64,000 nt of DNA from JAXDAY01 sp034679345. Its GTDB lineage: Bacteria; Eisenbacteria; RBG-16-71-46; CAIMUX01; VGJL01. Position 1 is the stretch's first letter. Each line of letters starts with the position of its first letter. Below, one piece after another: positions 61,601 through 64,000 of the stretch. The notes under the pieces are model-generated. The model was not told the DNA's origin. It saw only the letters and a program-made list of their open reading frames with translations, and did not search any database. The position numbers and the translations under genes were made by a program. The stretch lies in assembly GCA_034679345.1 (NCBI GenBank), contig JAXDAY010000009.1:124001-188000 (forward strand). The letters are read 5' to 3'.

Positions 61601-62153
61601 GGCCCTCGTCCTCGACTACAAGTCGCGCGCGCAGATCGCATCCGACCGCGGACGGCCGGCCAATGTGCGCAGCGGCTTCGACCTGCAGCTGGCGGTCTAT
61701 CTCATGGTGGTCGAAGAGGTCCTTCGACTCGTCGTGGCCGGAGCGCTGTACGCGCCGGTCCTTCCGAGGCCTGCGAAGGAACGAACCGCGGATGAGCGAA
61801 ACCCGCTGGGCATCAAGCTGGTGGGACTCGTTCCCGAGGATCTGAGGGAGCGCGTTTCCGGCGGCCTCGAGGGGATGGTGGCCGGAAAGCGAGACCCGCT
61901 CAAGACCCGCGCCGATCTCGAGGCGCTCCTGGCCGAGACGCGGACCCTGATCGCGCGCCTCGGACGGCAGATTCTCGATGGGCGGATCGACATCGCTCCG
62001 ACGCGCGTCTCGTCGCGGACAAGCTGCGAATACTGCGACTTCGCATCGCTTTGTCGATTCGACCCGGCGTACAACAAGGTCCGCCGGATGCCGCGCGAGG
62101 GGCTCGCCGATGCCCCCGCCCTCGCGCCGGAAGAGAAGGAGGACGGGAGTTGA
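58608..62153 (+). CDS. AddB-like helicase-nuclease subunit with PD-(D/E)xK domain
   Basis: An 1181-residue protein with the AddB layout. Near the start is the P-loop GTAGSGKTRRC (18-25), then a long helicase-like region that has lost most active motifs, and from about residue 845 the nuclease. Its 4Fe-4S ligands are Cys850 (FARCPYQHF) and Cys1140, Cys1143 and Cys1149 (CEYCDFASLC). The catalytic strand is LVLDYKS (Asp1003). Such proteins process double-strand breaks for recombination. No addA lies next to it. The frame is open far upstream, but that part is antisense to xthA and fpr. ATG 58608 is the first with sensible residues; its ribosome site is weak. Confidence 0.9.
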   Translation: MIDAFKSARPGEVVFHIGTAGSGKTRRCVNRMRELEAAGRPGILLVPEQSTYLADRQILEPSSPAAVRHARVASFRRLATLLAPSPGITTLRPIDASGRRILLRSILSKLDPDVSRPLERILHRSGFTESLVAVLRDLRTEGGPEEWKRLQQLARESETEGGLAEKLRALAAIAEAYDRELLARGLRDPEQALAELPELVRQARDRLGDTEVEVDGFLSFTRIEAVALLELARAGASLSISFCVDPEMEAWVRDCSPPPPSFRLDEWPQGIVQKTDRACLLAPLRTLVELRARLRDGGLRIRVEPLRPNGAARRFRSPDLALLEERIFRRATPVPREWADLEIVAARDPSHEVEIWAKRIDSWLRHGEPSVRPGEIAVIVRDLETYRPLVERSFARWGIPLFVDRHWDLSSRPAVRAILDGLEVIRSGWQRTSVIAFLRCPLLGARGGEIDLLENLSIEAGYDFQDWKREWTPLPRPPRTRFVRAWEEGSEEPAEIEEEERDSQEDPVEAARVRIANRIMAAYLAPLLRLEQQLALEETTGSRSIERVREWIEAAGLRDAGVAEEDGDRRKEWEAIDHVLSQIAAECAEMSLPIDELVALVKAGLDSLRLGRTPTGLDRVTLAEVQRSRLGEVRRAVLGGLSAGTFPRIVAHERFFNESERKRLAGLGIHLGPPDPLRQEEEAYFFYIALTRASERLLITRPASDLEGDSIEPSPFVREALRAAHPSKEATPAVLVDPADLSETQTVDELSSQVGAYIASRLAHRREAGRTGAPTASGSTESDRRILTVYNRLLLPPFAPPVRGRTPLAETSALWGYDNRPALPPEILSLAFRDSEIAASVSRLESFARCPYQHFAKHLLRIGPRPRARVTPIEAGLLTHRALEALCGSGEIPTDPARLKERVNEAFRAIEQDESLRAFEVDPAGRFRRSSVRGQLLRFLAVEAQRVEGSMFKPERLEQEFGTKRVAPLIIDLPGGGRILLRGRIDRIDTARSGDTVEALVLDYKSRAQIASDRGRPANVRSGFDLQLAVYLMVVEEVLRLVVAGALYAPVLPRPAKERTADERNPLGIKLVGLVPEDLRERVSGGLEGMVAGKRDPLKTRADLEALLAETRTLIARLGRQILDGRIDIAPTRVSSRTSCEYCDFASLCRFDPAYNKVRRMPREGLADAPALAPEEKEDGS

Positions 62154-63301
62154 GACCTTTCACGCGTAGGGCTCTGATCGTGGCGGGGATCGTTCTTCTG
62201 GTGGCGATCCTGCGCGTGACCCTCTTCCGGCCGGATCCGATTCCCGTGACCGTGCACACGGTCGACCGCGGGCGCGTCGAGGAGACGGTGGTCAACTCCC
62301 GCGCCGGAACGGTCGACTCCCGGCTTCGAGCGGAGATGAGCCCGGGGCTCGCGGGTCTGGTGACCGAGGTCAATGTGGCGAAGGGCCAATCGGTCCGCCG
62401 CGGCGAGCGGCTCCTCCGTCTTGATGATCAGGAATACCGCGCGCAGGTGACCCTGGCCGCCCGCTCGCTCGACGCCGCGCGCGCCGCCGCGCAGGAGGCC
62501 GCCCTCCTGGCGGCGCAGGCGGCCCGTGAGCGGGCGCGCGCCGAGTCGCTCGCCCCTCAGGGGTTGGTATCGGAGCAGCAACTCGAGGAAGCCCGCACGC
62601 GCGCGGAGAGCGCCGAAGCGGCTCAAGTCGCCGCCCGCGAGCGGGCGCGTCAGGCCGAGGCGGCCCTTGCCGCCTCCGAGGCGACTCTGGCGAAGACGGT
62701 CCTCGCCGCTCCGTTCGACGGCGTCGTGCTCGATGTCACCGCTGAGGTCGGCGAGTGGATCAGTCCCTCGCCTCCCGGGGTCTTCATCCCCCCGGTGATC
62801 GACCTGATCAACGCCGAGTCGCTCTATGTCGCCGCCCCGATCGACGAGGCCGATGTGGCCCGCATCCGCGTCGGCATGCCCGCCCGCATCACGATGGACG
62901 CCTTCCGGGGCCGCGCCTTCTCCGGACATCTGACCTTCGTCTCGTCCTATGTCGAGACCCGGCAAGAGCAGAACCGCACCCTCACCGTCGAGGCGGTCTT
63001 CGACGAGGAGGAGCTGCCCGAGAACCTTCTGCCAGGTCTCTCAGCCGACATCGAGGTCATCCTCGATGCGCGCGAAGACGTCTTGCGGATCCCGACCTTC
63101 GCCCTGCTCGAAGGGGATCGAGTCCTCGCCGCCCGTTCCGGCAAGCTCGTGAGCGTCCCCCTGGAGGTCGGAATCCGCAACTGGGAGTACGCGGAGATCC
63201 GCGAGGGCATCGCGGAGGGAGAGCGAGTGGTGACATCCCTCGACCGGCCGGAGATCAAGGCCGGGGTCCGCGTCATCGTCACGAACGCCGCTAAGAGATG
63301 A
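62150..63301 (+). CDS. Periplasmic adaptor (HlyD/RND-type membrane fusion protein)
   Basis: A 383-residue adaptor with one N-terminal span (residues 6-25). A barrel-sandwich lipoyl domain follows (GLVTEVNVAKGQSVRRGERLLRLDD), then a long alpha-hairpin coiled coil (about 80-180, with AQEAALLAAQAARERARAES), the second lipoyl half TVLAAPFDGVVLDVTAEVGEWI, a beta-barrel and a membrane-proximal domain. TTG at 62150 overlaps the addB stop (TTGA), with GGAGG 7 bases upstream, so translation is coupled. With the ABC ATPase and permease that follow it would form a MacAB-type exporter. Confidence 0.92.
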   Translation: MRPFTRRALIVAGIVLLVAILRVTLFRPDPIPVTVHTVDRGRVEETVVNSRAGTVDSRLRAEMSPGLAGLVTEVNVAKGQSVRRGERLLRLDDQEYRAQVTLAARSLDAARAAAQEAALLAAQAARERARAESLAPQGLVSEQQLEEARTRAESAEAAQVAARERARQAEAALAASEATLAKTVLAAPFDGVVLDVTAEVGEWISPSPPGVFIPPVIDLINAESLYVAAPIDEADVARIRVGMPARITMDAFRGRAFSGHLTFVSSYVETRQEQNRTLTVEAVFDEEELPENLLPGLSADIEVILDAREDVLRIPTFALLEGDRVLAARSGKLVSVPLEVGIRNWEYAEIREGIAEGERVVTSLDRPEIKAGVRVIVTNAAKR

Positions 63302-63981
63302 TCGAGTTCGCCGCGATCCACCGGACCTTCCAGGTAGGCGACCAGCCGGTGCGGGCGCTGCGGGATCTCACCCTTCGGATCGACCGCGGGGAGTACCTCT
63401 CGATCATGGGCCCGTCCGGGTCGGGCAAGTCGACCTTGTTGAACATTCTGGGATGTCTCGATCGTCCGACATCGGGATCGTACAAGTTCGAAGGCAGGGA
63501 GACGGCTCATCTGGACGAGTCGGAGCTCTCGCTCATCCGCCGGCACAAGATCGGCTTCGTCTTCCAGTTCTTCCACCTCGTCCCCCGTCTCACAGCCGCG
63601 GAGAACGTGGAGCTTCCGATGATCTTCGCCTCGATCGACCCCGCGGAGAGGCGCGAACGGGCCGGCAAGGCTCTCTCCGCCGTGGGGCTCCTCCCCCGCG
63701 CCGGCCACCGTCCCGACCAGCTCTCCGGCGGAGAGAGGCAGCGGGTCGCGATCGCCCGCGCCACGGTCCTCTCTCCGGCGATCCTCCTGGCGGATGAGCC
63801 GACGGGAAACCTCGACAGCAGCTCGGGAGGCGAGATCATCCATCTGCTCGAGTCGATGAACGAGAAGGGGCTCACTCTCGTCATCGTGACGCACGATCCT
63901 CTGATCGGCGGACGCGCCCGGAGAAGAATCCGCCTGGCCGACGGTCTTCTCGTCGCGGACGAAGGCGGCGCGCATGCGTGA
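63298..63981 (+). CDS. MacB-type ABC transporter ATP-binding protein
   Basis: A 227-residue ATPase. Walker A is GPSGSGKSTLLN, the Q-loop FVFQFFHLVPRLTAAENVELP, the signature LSGGERQRVAIARA, Walker B ILLADEPTGNLDS, and the H-loop VIVTHD. This is the LolD/MacB subtype that works with FtsX-like permeases. Its ATG overlaps the adaptor stop by 4 bases, and its own stop overlaps the following permease, so the three genes form one operon. Confidence 0.96.
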   Translation: MIEFAAIHRTFQVGDQPVRALRDLTLRIDRGEYLSIMGPSGSGKSTLLNILGCLDRPTSGSYKFEGRETAHLDESELSLIRRHKIGFVFQFFHLVPRLTAAENVELPMIFASIDPAERRERAGKALSAVGLLPRAGHRPDQLSGGERQRVAIARATVLSPAILLADEPTGNLDSSSGGEIIHLLESMNEKGLTLVIVTHDPLIGGRARRRIRLADGLLVADEGGAHA

Positions 63982-64000
63982 GGGCGACCTCCTCCGCTAC
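63974..64000 (+). CDS. Start of the ABC permease gene, cut by the window end
   Basis: ATG at 63974 overlaps the ATPase stop by 8 bases; only M-R-E-G-D-L-L-R-Y is visible. An FtsX/MacB-like permease is expected after an adaptor and a MacB-type ATPase. GGCGG lies upstream, but the start is not certain. Confidence 0.55.

Noticed and set aside
1..64000. CRISPR arrays, tRNA or rRNA genes, insertion sequences
   Set aside because: No regularly spaced repeats, no cloverleaf-like or rRNA-like segments, and no transposase-like reading frames were seen on either strand by eye; a tRNA or repeat scan would be needed for certainty.

Overview
The window is a gene-dense stretch of a GC-rich bacterial chromosome or metagenome contig. 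I saw no rRNA, tRNA, CRISPR array, insertion sequence or prophage module. Several traits suggest a Gram-negative lineage near the FCB superphylum, for example the Eisenbacteria, Latescibacterota or Krumholzibacteriota type. These traits are many secreted proteins ending in a PNPF-containing FlgD-like (type IX secretion-like) tail, a PEP-CTERM protein, type I dockerin repeats, a Tricorn protease, a gingipain-like C25 peptidase and outer-membrane barrel proteins. The taxonomic placement is inference; no marker gene in the window fixes it.

Layout. 1-5.2 kb: the end of an unknown gene, a small ArsR operon with a 26-residue membrane peptide and an FmdB zinc ribbon, a glycosyltransferase, and a four-gene redox operon (membrane protein, cytochrome c', CxxCH-bearing outer-membrane barrel, haem-type lipoprotein with an odd CxCH motif). 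5.1-9.1 kb: a PAP2 phosphatase and the succinate dehydrogenase operon sdhCDAB. 9.3-15.6 kb: PEP-CTERM protein, methyltransferase, class II aldolase, YycJ-like metallo-hydrolase, rhomboid protease and a secreted repeat protein. 15.6-25.1 kb: MmgE/PrpD protein with a one-chain aconitase/homoaconitase, an AspT-type transporter, a thioredoxin protein and Tricorn. 25.3-33.6 kb: a three-gene run holding a dockerin-bearing subtilase, a lipoprotein and a cohesin-like protein, then a YyaL-type protein and a coiled-coil protein. 33.7-43.1 kb: two neighbouring secreted-protein genes, each broken by one in-frame TGA, then a GNAT acetyltransferase, a secreted protein and a large C25 peptidase. 43.2-48.3 kb: MFS transporter, RsgA fused to an RNHCP domain behind a possible leader peptide, a VOC protein, and an NfeD-slipin pair. 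48.4-58.5 kb: secreted propeller, ferredoxin, DUF5916 protein, esterase, OPA-type transporter, exonuclease III and ferredoxin-NADP reductase. 58.6-64 kb: an AddB-like nuclease, translationally coupled to an RND/MacB-type adaptor, ABC ATPase and the start of a permease.

How it works together. The core functions are central carbon metabolism and respiration (SDH, aldolase, aconitase, FNR), DNA repair (XthA, AddB), ribosome maturation (RsgA) and membrane quality control (NfeD-slipin, rhomboid). Around them lies a large secreted and outer-surface proteome rich in peptidases and beta-structured repeats.

Most unusual observations: the two adjacent genes with a single in-frame TGA, each followed by a strong stem-loop (the first broadly matches the bacterial SECIS layout, the second does not); the cohesin-dockerin neighbours outside any cellulosome context; the RsgA-RNHCP fusion behind a promoter/short-ORF/hairpin leader; and the CxCH cytochrome-like lipoprotein.
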